NCBI GenBank assembly: GCA_900466605.1
Contig: UBMU01000028.1
Span: 1-64,000 of the forward strand
Length of the DNA stretch: 64,000 nt
Origin: Hyphomicrobiales bacterium
GTDB lineage: Bacteria; Pseudomonadota; Alphaproteobacteria; Rhizobiales; Rhizobiaceae
Reading direction: 5' to 3'
The notes under the pieces are model-generated. The model saw only the letters and a list, made by a program, of their open reading frames with translations, had not been told where the DNA came from and did not search any database. A program made the translations under genes and the position numbers. Of the stretch, positions 26,061 through 34,976 are shown one piece after another (position 1 is the stretch's first letter; the number at the start of each line of letters is the position of its first letter).

Positions 26061-26429
26061 TCAACGCGCCGGGCTCACCTTCCAATGCGTATCGCCCGAA
26101 AGGCAGGCAACCCCTTTAAACCGCGCCTCGCCTGCAAGTGAACGCTGAGTGGTCGTAAAGGTTCTGCATGCACCATCTGAGTCAGGCGCCACCCCGACCT
26201 CCTCGATCACGCCCGAGCTTCCAGTCGACGGATTTGCCCAGGCAAGCGGCTCGACGCCGACGGTCGACTGTCCAACTTTTTCGGCGATGACGGACTGATC
26301 GGTCTGCGTTTGTTGAGGAGTCGATTGCGTCGTAAGCGAAGTCTCGAGAGGTTCAACGGTCGAGCAAGCTGCCAACGACAGCATTATCAGGCCCGCCTGC
26401 AGCAATTTCACTCGCATCGTCATGATCAT
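26061..26429 (-). CDS. small outer-membrane-type lipoprotein
   Basis: A 122-residue protein with a lipoprotein signal: basic N terminus, hydrophobic core LLQAGLIMLSLAAC and lipobox LAAC with the lipidated Cys at residue 22. The C-terminal 40 residues (GACRTFTTTQRSLAG, VACLSGDTHWKV) have two Cys and a terminal Trp, as in rhizobial relatives of the 17-kDa/RT0821-type surface antigens. Three ATGs in the first five codons leave the precise start open. No neighbour suggests a role; it is probably an envelope component. Confidence 0.7.
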   Translation of the reverse strand: MIMTMRVKLLQAGLIMLSLAACSTVEPLETSLTTQSTPQQTQTDQSVIAEKVGQSTVGVEPLAWANPSTGSSGVIEEVGVAPDSDGACRTFTTTQRSLAGEARFKGVACLSGDTHWKVSPAR

Positions 26430-26977
26430 TCCGGCGCACTTCCATTATTCGCTAGTCTGATGATTGCCGAAGAACCTTTCAACAACCTGAACGTGGACCG
26501 CCCGCAAAAACATAAGATACGGGCAGGTTTTGGCAGTCGCTCATCCGGCACCTCCAGATCGAAGTTGTCGCACTTGAACTACTACAGGTTACGCGCCATG
26601 GCGCAAAAATCATAGTTGGACTTACGTCCGTCCACACGCACTTGGCATCTTGGGGCGCATGTGTCTAGCTATATCGGCAAATTTGAGGCGCGCCCACCGC
26701 GGTGGTGACCACTCAAACACAGGTCAAATCACGCCTATTAGCTGTTTGCGCTTACAGGTGCGTCAGCGGATGCCTTGCCATGCTATTTGAAAGGTCAATG
26801 GTGATTGCCTAAAGACGCATCTACCAAGAGCCATGCTTTCGTTGTCTGAACTCCTACTCTCCTGAACGTCGCAGGAAGACCTTTTTTTGTCGCATATAAG
26901 CTTCCTTTAAAATAAAAAGAAACTAAACTCGGCGACAACGAAATAAAGCGCGCTCGAATCGCGCATGGGGCGCAACA
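26430..26977. other. 548-base gap with palindrome
   Basis: No convincing gene. The stretch contains a perfect 12-base palindrome CCACCGCGGTGG at 26694-26705, followed at once by the smaller GTGGTGACCAC. The right part near 26880-26945 is A+T-rich and probably carries the promoter of the next small gene. Confidence 0.45.
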
Positions 26978-27214
26978 ATGAAACCGTCTGAATACAGGGC
27001 GGCACTCGCTGTAGTCGGATTGACAGCGGGTACCGTTCAGCAGCTTTTTCAAATCGATCAATCGACGGGGCGCCGGTGGGCCACAGGCGAGCAGGCTGTT
27101 CCGCGCGCAGTTGAACTCAGCTTGTTGCTTATGGCATCGCGTGGCGTTTCCGCAGGTCAAGCCCTGGTTCTGGTCGGAGAGCAATGGACCCCACGCCGCC
27201 TCGATGCAGCCTAA
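26978..27214 (+). CDS. small HTH-like hypothetical protein
   Basis: A 78-residue protein whose first 45 residues could form a helix-turn-helix: KPSEYRAALAVVGLTAGTV followed by QQLFQIDQSTGRRWATGEQ resembles the DNA-binding part of short phage- or plasmid-borne regulators in which the recognition helix precedes RRWATG. The rest (VPRAVELSLLLMASRGV) is helical. The ribosome binding site is weak. Target unknown; the SfnB-type gene downstream is 194 bases away. Confidence 0.5.
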   Translation: MKPSEYRAALAVVGLTAGTVQQLFQIDQSTGRRWATGEQAVPRAVELSLLLMASRGVSAGQALVLVGEQWTPRRLDAA

Positions 27215-27408
27215 AGAGGCTGACATCCGACCTCCACACAGGCAACCTCCCTCCTAAACCGCCCGAACTCATCGACCACAGCCTCAATTCCCTATAAAAT
27301 CTATCGATAGAACGACGTGCTGGCGCGGCGGTTAAAAAAGCAAAGTCATGCCTCGAAGCATGCCTGCGGATGCTGCATCGTGACACCGAAATTGAACGGG
27401 AGTCACCT

Positions 27409-28626
27409 ATGAATGCGCAAGTGCATCACCTCTCACAGGAGAGAACGGCCGCCAAGACACTTGAAAACGAGCCTGAGGCGATCGCGATAGCACGGGAGCT
27501 TGCCAAACGCTTTCAGGAAACGGCGTCCAGGCGGGACAAGGAGCGGCAACTTCCCTTTGCCGACCTCGACCTCCTATCCCAATCCGGCCTCCTCGGGATT
27601 ACAGTTCCGGCACAATACGGGGGGCTTGACGTTTCCAATTCGGTGTTGGCCGAAATCACCGCCATTCTATCTGAGGCGGACGGGTCGATCGGGCAGATCC
27701 CGCAAAACCACTTCTATATACTCGAGGCGCTACGCACCGATGGAACAGAAGAGCAAAAGCGCTTCTATTTCAGCCGAGCGCTTGCGGGTGATCGTTTCGG
27801 AAACGCACTTTCGGAACGTGGCACGAAGACGGTCGGTCACTATCATACACGCATTACCCGCGACGGCATTGGCTACCGGGTCAATGGGACGAAATACTAT
27901 TCCACGGGCGTACTATTTGCCGACTGGATTACAATCTTTGCGCTCGACGAGGACGAACAGTTAGTGATGGCGTTCGTCCCAAAGGGCACCGAAGGAGTGG
28001 AAATCGTCGACGATTGGGACGGCTTTGGACAACGCGTGACCGGCAGCGGGACGACGATACTTAACAACGTTTACGTACACGCAGATTCCGTCGTACATCA
28101 TCACAAGGGATTTGAGCGTCCGACGACGATTGGTTCGGTCGGCCAGATCATCCATGCCGGGATCGACCTCGGCATCGCGCGGGCAGCCTTCGCCGAAACG
28201 CTTGATTTCGTGCGTACAAGGGCCAGACCTTGGACGAACAGTGGCGTAGAGCAAGCCTCAGACGACCCCCTCACAGTCGCCAAAGTCGGCCAGATCGCAA
28301 TCAGGCTCGAAGCAGCGACGGCAACTGTAGAGCACGCCGGTCGCAAGGTGGATGCCGCACAGATTGATCCGACAGTGGAGAATGTCGTGGGGGCGAGCCT
28401 GGCTGTTGCGGCGGCAAAAGTCTTGACGACCGAAATCGCGCTCGAGGCGACGAACACCCTCTTTGAGCTCGCCGGTACCGCGTCGGTAAAGCGCGATCTG
28501 AATCTCGATCGCCACTGGCGCAACGCGCGCACACATACCCTACATGATCCGGTGCGCTGGAAGTACCACGTTGTTGGCAACTATCACCTGAACGGAATTA
28601 TACCTCCAAAAAGTGGTGCATTGTAA
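27409..28626 (+). CDS. sfnB: SfnB-family sulfur acquisition oxidoreductase
   Basis: A 405-residue flavoprotein of the acyl-CoA dehydrogenase fold, closest in pattern to SfnB/DszC-type monooxygenases that use reduced flavin to oxidise organosulfur compounds. Recognisable parts are the N-terminal helical domain with LGITVPAQYGGLDVSN, IGQIPQNHFYILEALR, the beta domain with NGTKYYSTGVLFADW, DDWDGFGQRVTGSGTT, and the C-terminal RHWRNARTHTLHDPVRWK. The acyl-CoA dehydrogenase catalytic Glu is not evident, as expected for a monooxygenase. ATG 27409 follows GGGAGT. It is convergent with a second enzyme of the same fold and starts the sulfur-type island that extends to 39950. Confidence 0.85.
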   Translation: MNAQVHHLSQERTAAKTLENEPEAIAIARELAKRFQETASRRDKERQLPFADLDLLSQSGLLGITVPAQYGGLDVSNSVLAEITAILSEADGSIGQIPQNHFYILEALRTDGTEEQKRFYFSRALAGDRFGNALSERGTKTVGHYHTRITRDGIGYRVNGTKYYSTGVLFADWITIFALDEDEQLVMAFVPKGTEGVEIVDDWDGFGQRVTGSGTTILNNVYVHADSVVHHHKGFERPTTIGSVGQIIHAGIDLGIARAAFAETLDFVRTRARPWTNSGVEQASDDPLTVAKVGQIAIRLEAATATVEHAGRKVDAAQIDPTVENVVGASLAVAAAKVLTTEIALEATNTLFELAGTASVKRDLNLDRHWRNARTHTLHDPVRWKYHVVGNYHLNGIIPPKSGAL

Positions 28627-28646
28627 GTCTCGATCGCCGACCAGTG

Positions 28647-28673
28647 GCCCCATCCCGGTCGCCGGGATGGGGC
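28647..28673. terminator. strong bidirectional terminator hairpin
   Basis: GCCCCATCCCGG (28647-28658) and CCGGGATGGGGC (28662-28673) form a perfect 12-bp stem with loop TCG between two convergent genes; GTTTC follows on the plus strand. Confidence 0.8.
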
Positions 28674-28695
28674 GTTTCAAGAAGATCAGTCGACC

Positions 28696-29904
28696 TTAGC
28701 TGTAAAGACTAACCTCGGGAATCGTGTCGTTCAGCACGAATTCTCCGACTTCCCTGGCCTTGTAGAAAACGGGATCATGCAGCGTGTGGGTCCTGACGTT
28801 TCTCCAAAAGCGATCAAAGCGGTAGTGCTCAGCAGTAGAGCGGGCACCGGTAAGTTCGAAGACGCGCGAGGTAACGTCGAGCGATGTGTGGGTTGCATGG
28901 ACCTTGGCGGCATAGGCCTCGGCTGCTGCTTCGCCCCTCTCGCGCGCTGTCACCTGCTCTCCCCGCAAAAGGCCCGCCTGGACAGCGGCGGCGGCACTAT
29001 CGGCCAGCGCAGCTGACGCCTTCAACGCGGCCGTCAATTCACCAACTCGCTCGAGGATATAGGGGTCATCGGAGGCACGCTGTACACCCGAAGTGACCCA
29101 AGGCCTGGTTGTGGTGCGAACATAGTCTATGGCAGCCTGCAGGGCCCCCTCAGCTGTACCTAGATAGAAGTTGACGAAGACCAACTGGATCAGCGGTGTG
29201 TTGAAGGTAGAAAGCACGGACGGCGCCGTGTCCGGGGCGGTTGGCGAGGTGACGAAATCCTCTTCATAGACTGGAAAATCGTGGAATTCGACACTGCCGC
29301 TATCGGACAGACGCTGGCCGAAATTGTCCCAATCGTCGTTTGCCGTGTATCCGGCGCGGCTTGTTGGTACAGCAAAACCAACAATTCTGTCGCCAATACT
29401 AGCATTGGCATTGATATAGTCGGAGACGTGTGCTGCGGTCGAAAAGGACTTGCGGCCATTCAGGACATAGCCATTGCCGCGACGCGACAGGACGAGGCCC
29501 GGATCCCGAGGATTGACTGCTGCGCCCCAGTAGAGGCTTTTTGCGACCGTCTCACTTCCAAGGGCGCGTGCTCGGGCCTCGTCGAACGCCCAATCGACAT
29601 ACTGGCTGTTGACGAAATGGTAGCCGAGCAGTTGGCCGATCGAGCTTTCGCCGCGAGCCAGAATCCGCACCAGCTTCAGACCATCCACCCAGTCCAATCC
29701 ACCCCCACCTATCTCGGGTGCGTGCAGTGCGTTCAAGAGGCCGGAATTTTTGAGTTTGACGATCTCGGCAAGCGGCGGACGCCCTTGACGATCAAGTTCG
29801 GCGGCGCGGGTGGCAAGGTCGGCAGAAATGGCCTCGGCGCGGGAAAACAGATCCTCGCGGCTGGAATTGCGGGTGGTTGCGAAGAGCACATTGGATTGGC
29901 TCAT
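28696..29904 (-). CDS. DszC-like flavin-dependent monooxygenase
   Basis: A 402-residue protein of the acyl-CoA dehydrogenase fold, in the DszC/SfnB group of reduced-flavin monooxygenases. It has GGGGLDWVDGLKLVRILARGE, SIGQLLGYHFVNSQY, NGRKSFSTAAHVSDY, DDWDNFGQRLSDSGSV and RFWRNVRTHTLHDPVFYK, largely parallel to the convergent sfnB product, so the two are distant paralogues. It is the second gene after a CUT2-type binding protein on the minus strand, separated by a hairpin. The likely role is oxygenation of an imported organosulfur compound; the substrate is not known. A flavin reductase partner was not seen in the window. Confidence 0.82.
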   Translation of the reverse strand: MSQSNVLFATTRNSSREDLFSRAEAISADLATRAAELDRQGRPPLAEIVKLKNSGLLNALHAPEIGGGGLDWVDGLKLVRILARGESSIGQLLGYHFVNSQYVDWAFDEARARALGSETVAKSLYWGAAVNPRDPGLVLSRRGNGYVLNGRKSFSTAAHVSDYINANASIGDRIVGFAVPTSRAGYTANDDWDNFGQRLSDSGSVEFHDFPVYEEDFVTSPTAPDTAPSVLSTFNTPLIQLVFVNFYLGTAEGALQAAIDYVRTTTRPWVTSGVQRASDDPYILERVGELTAALKASAALADSAAAAVQAGLLRGEQVTARERGEAAAEAYAAKVHATHTSLDVTSRVFELTGARSTAEHYRFDRFWRNVRTHTLHDPVFYKAREVGEFVLNDTIPEVSLYS

Positions 29905-29933
29905 GGATCAAACTCCAGTTCTTGGAAGAAAGC

Positions 29934-29957
29934 CGCGGGGGCATTGCTGCCCCCGCG
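29934..29957 (-). other. intercistronic hairpin after binding-protein gene
   Basis: CGCGGGGGCA (29934-29943) and TGCCCCCGCG (29948-29957) flank TTGC. It lies in the 73 bases between the binding-protein stop and the DszC-like start, where such stems often protect the upstream mRNA or attenuate read-through. There is no T run. Confidence 0.65.
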
Positions 29958-29977
29958 CAGAAAATGAGATGGTAAAC

Positions 29978-31021
29978 CTAGAAAAGCTTGTCCGGGATCC
30001 AGCTTGCGGTCGCCGCATCGCTTGTGCTGAAGGCGGGAACCTTCTCGGCCAGTTCTTCGATCGTCTTGACACCGGCAGCCCGCAGATTTTCCTGAGTGAG
30101 AAGTGTGGGCTTGACGACGATCTGGTGGGGAACGTCTTGTCCCGCGACCTGGAGTGCTGCAGCGCGCACGGACACAGCACCGACGACGGCCGGATTGGTA
30201 GCAGCCGTTGCCACCCACGGGCTTCCTTCTTCCGTTATTTCCTGAATGTCTGCGGTCGAAACGTCGGCCGAATAGATTCTGAGTTTCTTTGCGATACCAA
30301 GATCGTTCGCAGCAAGCTTAACGCCGCGGGCGAATTCATCATAAGGAGCAAATATGACACTGATGTCGGGATTGGCCGAAAGTGCCGCCTTGGCCTGATC
30401 GGCCGTCGACGTTGCCGTCGTATCGTTGACGACGCCAAAGCGGGCCTTTTCCACGACGCCGGAATTCTCCGATCTGAACTTTTCCCAAACCTCGTTGCGA
30501 CGATCGAGTGGCGCAAACCCGGCGACGTAGACATAGCCCGCATTGAAGCTTGTGCCGTTGTCCTTTGCCGCTTGTTCAAGAGCAATGCGCGCAAGTTCGT
30601 GATCGCTCTGTTCGACCTGCGGAATTTTCGGATTGTTGAGGTTCACATCGAACGCGACGACCTTGATACCCTTGTCCAATGCCTGCTGGGCGACGTCCCC
30701 GAGGGACTCAGGCAACCCGTGATCGATCACAATGGCGGAAACGCCAAGGTTGATGGCCTGTAGCACCTGCTCACGCTGCTGAGCGGCATCCTGGCGCCCA
30801 GGGAATACGCGCAGGTCGATGTCGAGGGATTTCGCTTGTGCTTCAGCGCCGGCTTGATAGGCCTGGAAGAAATCGCCAGCGGAGATGTAGCTAATCAACG
30901 CTATCTTGACGCCCCCCTTGTCAAAGGGAGCCGGAGCCCCGGTGATGCCTTCGGCAAAAACGGCGTGGGAGACAAAGAGTGGTATGGCGGCACTCAGAGC
31001 CAGCCGGGCAAGTCGTTTCAT
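29978..31021 (-). CDS. CUT2-type periplasmic binding protein 1
   Basis: A 347-residue exported solute-binding protein of the RbsB/LacI-like fold (Peripla_BP_4). A Sec signal peptide spans about residues 1-23 (LALSAAIPLFVSHAVFA). The mature part contains SYISAGDFFQAYQAG near its start and INLGVSAIVIDHG, the segment that precedes the hinge in this family. It is the first gene of a minus-strand pair with the DszC-like monooxygenase and is divergent from an ABC ATPase and permease, with which it presumably works. Sugar import is the family default, but the neighbouring organosulfur enzymes suggest another ligand here. Confidence 0.85.
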   Translation of the reverse strand: MKRLARLALSAAIPLFVSHAVFAEGITGAPAPFDKGGVKIALISYISAGDFFQAYQAGAEAQAKSLDIDLRVFPGRQDAAQQREQVLQAINLGVSAIVIDHGLPESLGDVAQQALDKGIKVVAFDVNLNNPKIPQVEQSDHELARIALEQAAKDNGTSFNAGYVYVAGFAPLDRRNEVWEKFRSENSGVVEKARFGVVNDTTATSTADQAKAALSANPDISVIFAPYDEFARGVKLAANDLGIAKKLRIYSADVSTADIQEITEEGSPWVATAATNPAVVGAVSVRAAALQVAGQDVPHQIVVKPTLLTQENLRAAGVKTIEELAEKVPAFSTSDAATASWIPDKLF

Positions 31022-31098
31022 TGTCGCGTTCCTCTGGTCATTTAAAGCGTCGTCTGACGGACGGCAGATCCCCGCGACGCAGAAATTATTAGATATAA

Positions 31099-31119
31099 AC
31101 TCTATGTTTTTAGTAGAGT
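31099..31119. promoter_or_regulatory. candidate operator in divergent region
   Basis: ACTCTA (31099-31104) and TAGAGT (31114-31119) are inverted around nine A+T-rich bases, between binding protein 1 and ABC ATPase 1. The 21-base element matches the one at 33864-33884 in 14 of 21 positions, with the same spacer length. Confidence 0.45.
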
Positions 31120-31244
31120 AAAACGTGCGATTTTACCTGCCTCCGGAGATTCTTTGTTTCTCTGACCGTATCCGACCGACAAAGCTTGCCTGGAAATTCC
31201 TGGACCGACAGCGCCATTATCACGCGCCCCAAAAGCCGAACTGG

Positions 31245-32738
31245 ATGCGGACAATGCCACTCCTCGACATTAGTGACCTTTATAGAAGCTTCGGTTCAAC
31301 CCAGGCCCTGGCAGGCATTGGGCTGTCTATAGAGCGGGGAGAGATTGTCGCGCTGATGGGGGCAAACGGCGCCGGCAAGTCGACGTTGGTAAAAATCCTT
31401 TCGGGCGCACTTGCCGCTGACAGCGGAACAATCCGTTTCAACGGCCACAAATTCGCACCAAAATCCCCATCGCAAGCCGCTGCGGCCGGCATCGCGACGG
31501 TTCATCAGTCGACCGACACGGTCGCCTCGGCGGGACTGACCGTTGCCGACGCTCTCCTCCTTCATCGTTTTGCCGATCGCCGCGTACCCTTTTTCGTTTC
31601 CCGTAAACACTTGCGGGCAGAAGCGCAGGCAATGCTCGACGCGGCAGGATTCCCGTTACCGCTCGAACGCGATTTCGGCGATCTTTCCGCTGCCGAGCGC
31701 CAGTTGGTGGCGATTGCACGCGCGCTTTCCGACAGGGCCGAGTTGCTGATCCTAGACGAGCCGACTGCAAGCCTTTCTGGCGAGGAGAGCCACCGCCTCT
31801 TTAAGATACTTTTGGCCCTGCGGGCACAGGGGCTCGCAATCCTTTACATTTCCCATCGTACGAGCGACCTCGAAGCAATCGCCGATCGGGCACTTGTAAT
31901 GCGCGGCGGCCGGGTGGTCGCAAGCTTTACCCGACCGATCGACTTCTCAAACGCTGTCGAAGCAATGATTGGCCGCAGGCTAGAGGCCGCTCATGCGTTC
32001 GCGCGCACTCACGTTGGCGATCCCGTATTCGAGATGCGCAATGCCCGGCTGCTGCCGACGAGCGCGCCATTTAGTTTGTCGGTCGGTCAAGGAGAGGTGG
32101 TCGCGATCACGGGGGCGCTTGGTTCCGGCAAGAGCCGGCTGCTTGCTGCGATCTTCGGGGCGGGCCGACTTGGTGGCGGAGAAATGTGGCTTGCGGGGAG
32201 GCACTATGCGCCGCGCTCGCCGGCAGAGGCGATAGCCGCTGGCGTGGCGATGGCCGCCGAAGACCGGCATCGCTCGTCCCTTGTGCCGGCAGGCTGGCCG
32301 GGACACTCGCTTGCCGCGACGATCAGTCTCCCACATCTCAAAAAATGGTACCGACAGGGTTTCCTCTTCGGAGGCCGCGAACGTCGCGAGGCAACACAGG
32401 CAATTTCCCGTCTCGGGATCAAGACCCCAGGTCCCCTCGCCTCCGTGTGGAGCCTTTCAGGTGGTAACCAGCAAAAAGCGGTAATCGCCCGCTGGGAGGC
32501 AGAGCCGAGTCGGCTGCTGCTTCTCGACGAGCCCTTTCAGGGTGTCGATGTCGGAGCGCGCCGAGACATCGTAGAGGCGCTGCGCGCCCGACGCGACCGT
32601 GGCACTCTAATCGCGACATCCGATCCCGGGGAAGCCCTTGAGGTCGCCGACCGGATCCTGACGATTGATTGCCACCAGTTGCGCACCCTCTCGACCGACA
32701 CGACCAGCAATCCAGCCGCCCAGGAAACATATGCATGA
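31245..32738 (+). CDS. CUT2-type ABC transporter ATPase 1
   Basis: A duplicated-domain ATPase of about 497 residues, like RbsA/MglA. The first domain has Walker A GANGAGKST, signature-like LSAAERQ and Walker B LLILDEPTASL; the second has an intact Walker A GALGSGKSR, signature LSGGNQQKAVIARW and LLLLDEPFQGVDVGARRD. In most RbsA relatives the second Walker A is degenerate, so its retention here is notable. ATG 31245 or ATG 31254 fits the family start; the open frame upstream to 31125 is not conserved-looking. Its stop overlaps the permease start by four bases (ATGA). It is divergent from binding protein 1. Confidence 0.88.
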   Translation: MRTMPLLDISDLYRSFGSTQALAGIGLSIERGEIVALMGANGAGKSTLVKILSGALAADSGTIRFNGHKFAPKSPSQAAAAGIATVHQSTDTVASAGLTVADALLLHRFADRRVPFFVSRKHLRAEAQAMLDAAGFPLPLERDFGDLSAAERQLVAIARALSDRAELLILDEPTASLSGEESHRLFKILLALRAQGLAILYISHRTSDLEAIADRALVMRGGRVVASFTRPIDFSNAVEAMIGRRLEAAHAFARTHVGDPVFEMRNARLLPTSAPFSLSVGQGEVVAITGALGSGKSRLLAAIFGAGRLGGGEMWLAGRHYAPRSPAEAIAAGVAMAAEDRHRSSLVPAGWPGHSLAATISLPHLKKWYRQGFLFGGRERREATQAISRLGIKTPGPLASVWSLSGGNQQKAVIARWEAEPSRLLLLDEPFQGVDVGARRDIVEALRARRDRGTLIATSDPGEALEVADRILTIDCHQLRTLSTDTTSNPAAQETYA

Positions 32739-33790
32739 CGACAATTGATGACAACGCGCGCCTGAAAGAACCGGCGACATCCGAACGCTTGCGCAGTGAT
32801 GAACGCGACAAGATCGGCACGACGCTTCGCTCTGCGGCAGTATTCTTGCTTCTTGGCGTAATGCTGTTTGGCTTCACGCTGGCCGAGCCTGCATTTATCA
32901 ACGTGGGCAATTTGATGAGCATCCTGCAGGCGGTGTCGGTCGTTGCCATCCTTGGCTCAGGCGTGACAGTGACGCTTGCCGTCGGCGGCTTCGACCTCTC
33001 GATCGGCGCGGTTGCAGCCTCGAGCGTCATGGCAGCAAGTTACGCCATGATTGTATGGCAGCTTGATGCCGTCGCAACAGTGCCGCTGGTTCTTGCGTTC
33101 GGCGCGTCGATCGGGCTCATCAACGCATTTTTGATCGTGCGCCTACGTGTGCCAGATCTTCTTGCGACGCTGTCGATGATGTTTTTGTTATCCGGCCTTC
33201 AGCTTATTCCGACGGCGGGGCGTTCAATATCTGCGGGCCTCGTTCTGCCGAGCGGATTGAAGGCGAACGGTGCATACGACCCCACCTTTCTCCTCATCGG
33301 CCGATACAGCCTGTCTGGCATCCTGCCGGTGTCGGTCGTCTTGATGGCACTCGTTGCAACGGTCCTTTATGTTTTGACCGAACGCACGCGTATCGGCCGA
33401 CTGCTGTTTGCCACCGGCGGAAATGAGGTCGCAACACGGCTTGCCGGCGCATCGACAGGCTGGCTGAAATCTCTTGCCTACGTCATTTCAGGCACGCTTG
33501 CCTCTCTCGGCGGCATTGTTATCGCTGCGCGGGTCGGTCGCGGCGACGTATCGTCTGGCGGGTCACTGCTTATGGATTCCGTTGCGGCGGCGCTGATCGG
33601 CTTTGCCGTTTTGAACTTGCGCCGGCCGAACGTTTTGGGAACCGTCGTTGGCGCCGTATTCGTGGGCATACTTTTGAACGGCCTGACCATGCTCAATGCC
33701 CCCTATTACACGCAGGACTTTGTGAAAGGCGCAGTCCTCGTCGGTGCGCTTGCCCTCACCTTCGGGCTCGGACGCAACGTCGATCGCTAG
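32735..33790 (+). CDS. CUT2-type ABC transporter permease 1
   Basis: A 351-residue inner-membrane permease of the RbsC family with about ten hydrophobic segments. Typical family parts are AVGGFDLSIGAVAASSVMAA near residues 84-103, ATLSMMFLLSGLQL, and the EAA-like cytoplasmic region RLAGASTGWLKSLAYVISG. A polar N-terminal extension of about 30 residues precedes the first helix. It is translationally coupled to ATPase 1 and probably forms a homodimeric channel. One hundred sixteen bases separate it from the second transporter operon. Confidence 0.88.
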   Translation: MTTIDDNARLKEPATSERLRSDERDKIGTTLRSAAVFLLLGVMLFGFTLAEPAFINVGNLMSILQAVSVVAILGSGVTVTLAVGGFDLSIGAVAASSVMAASYAMIVWQLDAVATVPLVLAFGASIGLINAFLIVRLRVPDLLATLSMMFLLSGLQLIPTAGRSISAGLVLPSGLKANGAYDPTFLLIGRYSLSGILPVSVVLMALVATVLYVLTERTRIGRLLFATGGNEVATRLAGASTGWLKSLAYVISGTLASLGGIVIAARVGRGDVSSGGSLLMDSVAAALIGFAVLNLRRPNVLGTVVGAVFVGILLNGLTMLNAPYYTQDFVKGAVLVGALALTFGLGRNVDR

Positions 33791-33863
33791 GGAGCGGCGA
33801 CCGCCCCGCGAAATTTTCCCGCAACACTTCGCATTTGGAAAAAACATCCTCCATAGAGACATA

Positions 33864-33884
33864 AATCCATATATTTTGTGGACT
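33864..33884. promoter_or_regulatory. candidate operator before binding protein 2
   Basis: TCCA and TGGA flank nine A+T-rich bases (core 33866-33882). In sequence and spacing the 21-base element resembles the inverted repeat at 31099-31119. It lies about 23 bases before the start codon of binding protein 2, a usual place for a repressor or activator site. Confidence 0.4.
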
Positions 33885-33906
33885 AAAGAAACGAGAGGGT
33901 TATTCG

Positions 33907-34917
33907 ATGACGCACGACACTGGATCTGGCCTCGGCCGGCGTGAGATATTGAAGCTGGCGGCCGTCGCTGGCGCCACATTCGCCGGCGCAGGCGTCCTTG
34001 CTGCGGGCACGGCAAATGCAACGGACGATGGGCTTTCATTAAAGGGAAAGCGCGTCGCTATCAGTGCCACAGGCACCGATCACTATTTCGATCTGCAAGT
34101 CTACAATGCCCAGATTGAAGAGGTCAAAAGGCTAGGCGGTGAGCCGATTGCCGTGGACGCAGGGCGCAACGACGGCAAGCTTATTGCTCAACTACAGACG
34201 CTCGTTGCCCAGAAGCCGGATGCGCTCGTACAGATCCTTGGGACGCTCAGCGTCATCGACCCATGGCTTAAGAAAGCACGTGATGCCGGCATTCCCGTCC
34301 TGACCGTAGACGTCGGCTCTACCAATTCGCTCAACAACACGACCTCCGACAACTGGGGCATTGGCAAAGACCTTGCCCTGCAACTCGTCTCCGACATCGG
34401 CGGTGAAGGCAACATTGTTGTCTTCAACGGATTTTATGGCGTCACTCCCTGCGCGATTCGCTACGACCAGCTCGTCAATGTCATCAAGTACTTCCCGAAG
34501 GTGAAGATCATTCAGCCGGAACTGCGCGACGTCATTCCGAACACCGTTCAAGACGCCTTTACCCAGATCACTGCAATTCTGAACAAATATCCCGAAAAGG
34601 GCTCGATCAAAGCTGTCTGGTCTGCCTGGGATATTCCGCAGCTTGGAGCCACACAGGCAATTGCGGCAGCCGGACGAAACGAAATCCGAACCTACGGCGT
34701 CGATGGCAGTCCCGAAGTCCTTCAGCTTGTTGCCGATCCCAAATCTCCGGCAGGAGCCGACGCTGCTCAGCAGCCGGCCGAGATCGGCCGTGTGGCAATA
34801 CGAAACGTCGCAAAACTTCTCGCCGGCCAGACCTTGCCTCGCGAGACCTATGTTCCTGCACTTCTCGCAAACAAGGAGAATGTCGGCGAGATCACCAAGA
34901 AGCTCGGCATCGGCTGA
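33907..34917 (+). CDS. CUT2-type binding protein 2 with Tat signal
   Basis: A 336-residue solute-binding protein of the sugar-binding LacI-like fold. The first 38 residues form a twin-arginine signal peptide, GLGRREILKLAAVAGATFAG, ending near TANA, so it is exported folded, unlike binding protein 1. The mature protein shows DLQVYNAQIEEVKRLGG and AQKPDALVQILG, the hinge-side motifs of the family. GAGAGGG lies upstream of ATG 33907. It heads an operon with ATPase 2, two permeases and a flavin monooxygenase. Tat export may suit a bound cofactor or simply fast folding; the ligand is unknown. Confidence 0.87.
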   Translation: MTHDTGSGLGRREILKLAAVAGATFAGAGVLAAGTANATDDGLSLKGKRVAISATGTDHYFDLQVYNAQIEEVKRLGGEPIAVDAGRNDGKLIAQLQTLVAQKPDALVQILGTLSVIDPWLKKARDAGIPVLTVDVGSTNSLNNTTSDNWGIGKDLALQLVSDIGGEGNIVVFNGFYGVTPCAIRYDQLVNVIKYFPKVKIIQPELRDVIPNTVQDAFTQITAILNKYPEKGSIKAVWSAWDIPQLGATQAIAAAGRNEIRTYGVDGSPEVLQLVADPKSPAGADAAQQPAEIGRVAIRNVAKLLAGQTLPRETYVPALLANKENVGEITKKLGIG

Positions 34918-34927
34918 TAGCAACCTT

Positions 34928-34951
34928 GCGATGCGGCACGTTTCGCATCGC
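34928..34951 (+). other. intercistronic hairpin after binding protein 2
   Basis: GCGATGCG (34928-34935) and CGCATCGC (34944-34951) flank an eight-base loop, ten bases after the stop of the binding-protein gene and before ATPase 2. Without a T run it probably stabilises the upstream message. Confidence 0.6.
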
Positions 34952-34976
34952 CCCTTTCTCTCAGCGAGCCCGCAAG

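Noticed and set aside
29281..30763. Two long overlapping plus-strand frames
   Set aside because: They mirror the DszC-like and binding-protein genes and carry no motif of their own.
32669..32734. Upstream extension of permease 1
   Set aside because: The extra residues lie inside the ATPase 1 gene and are not hydrophobic or conserved; ATG 32735 with the ATGA overlap is preferred.
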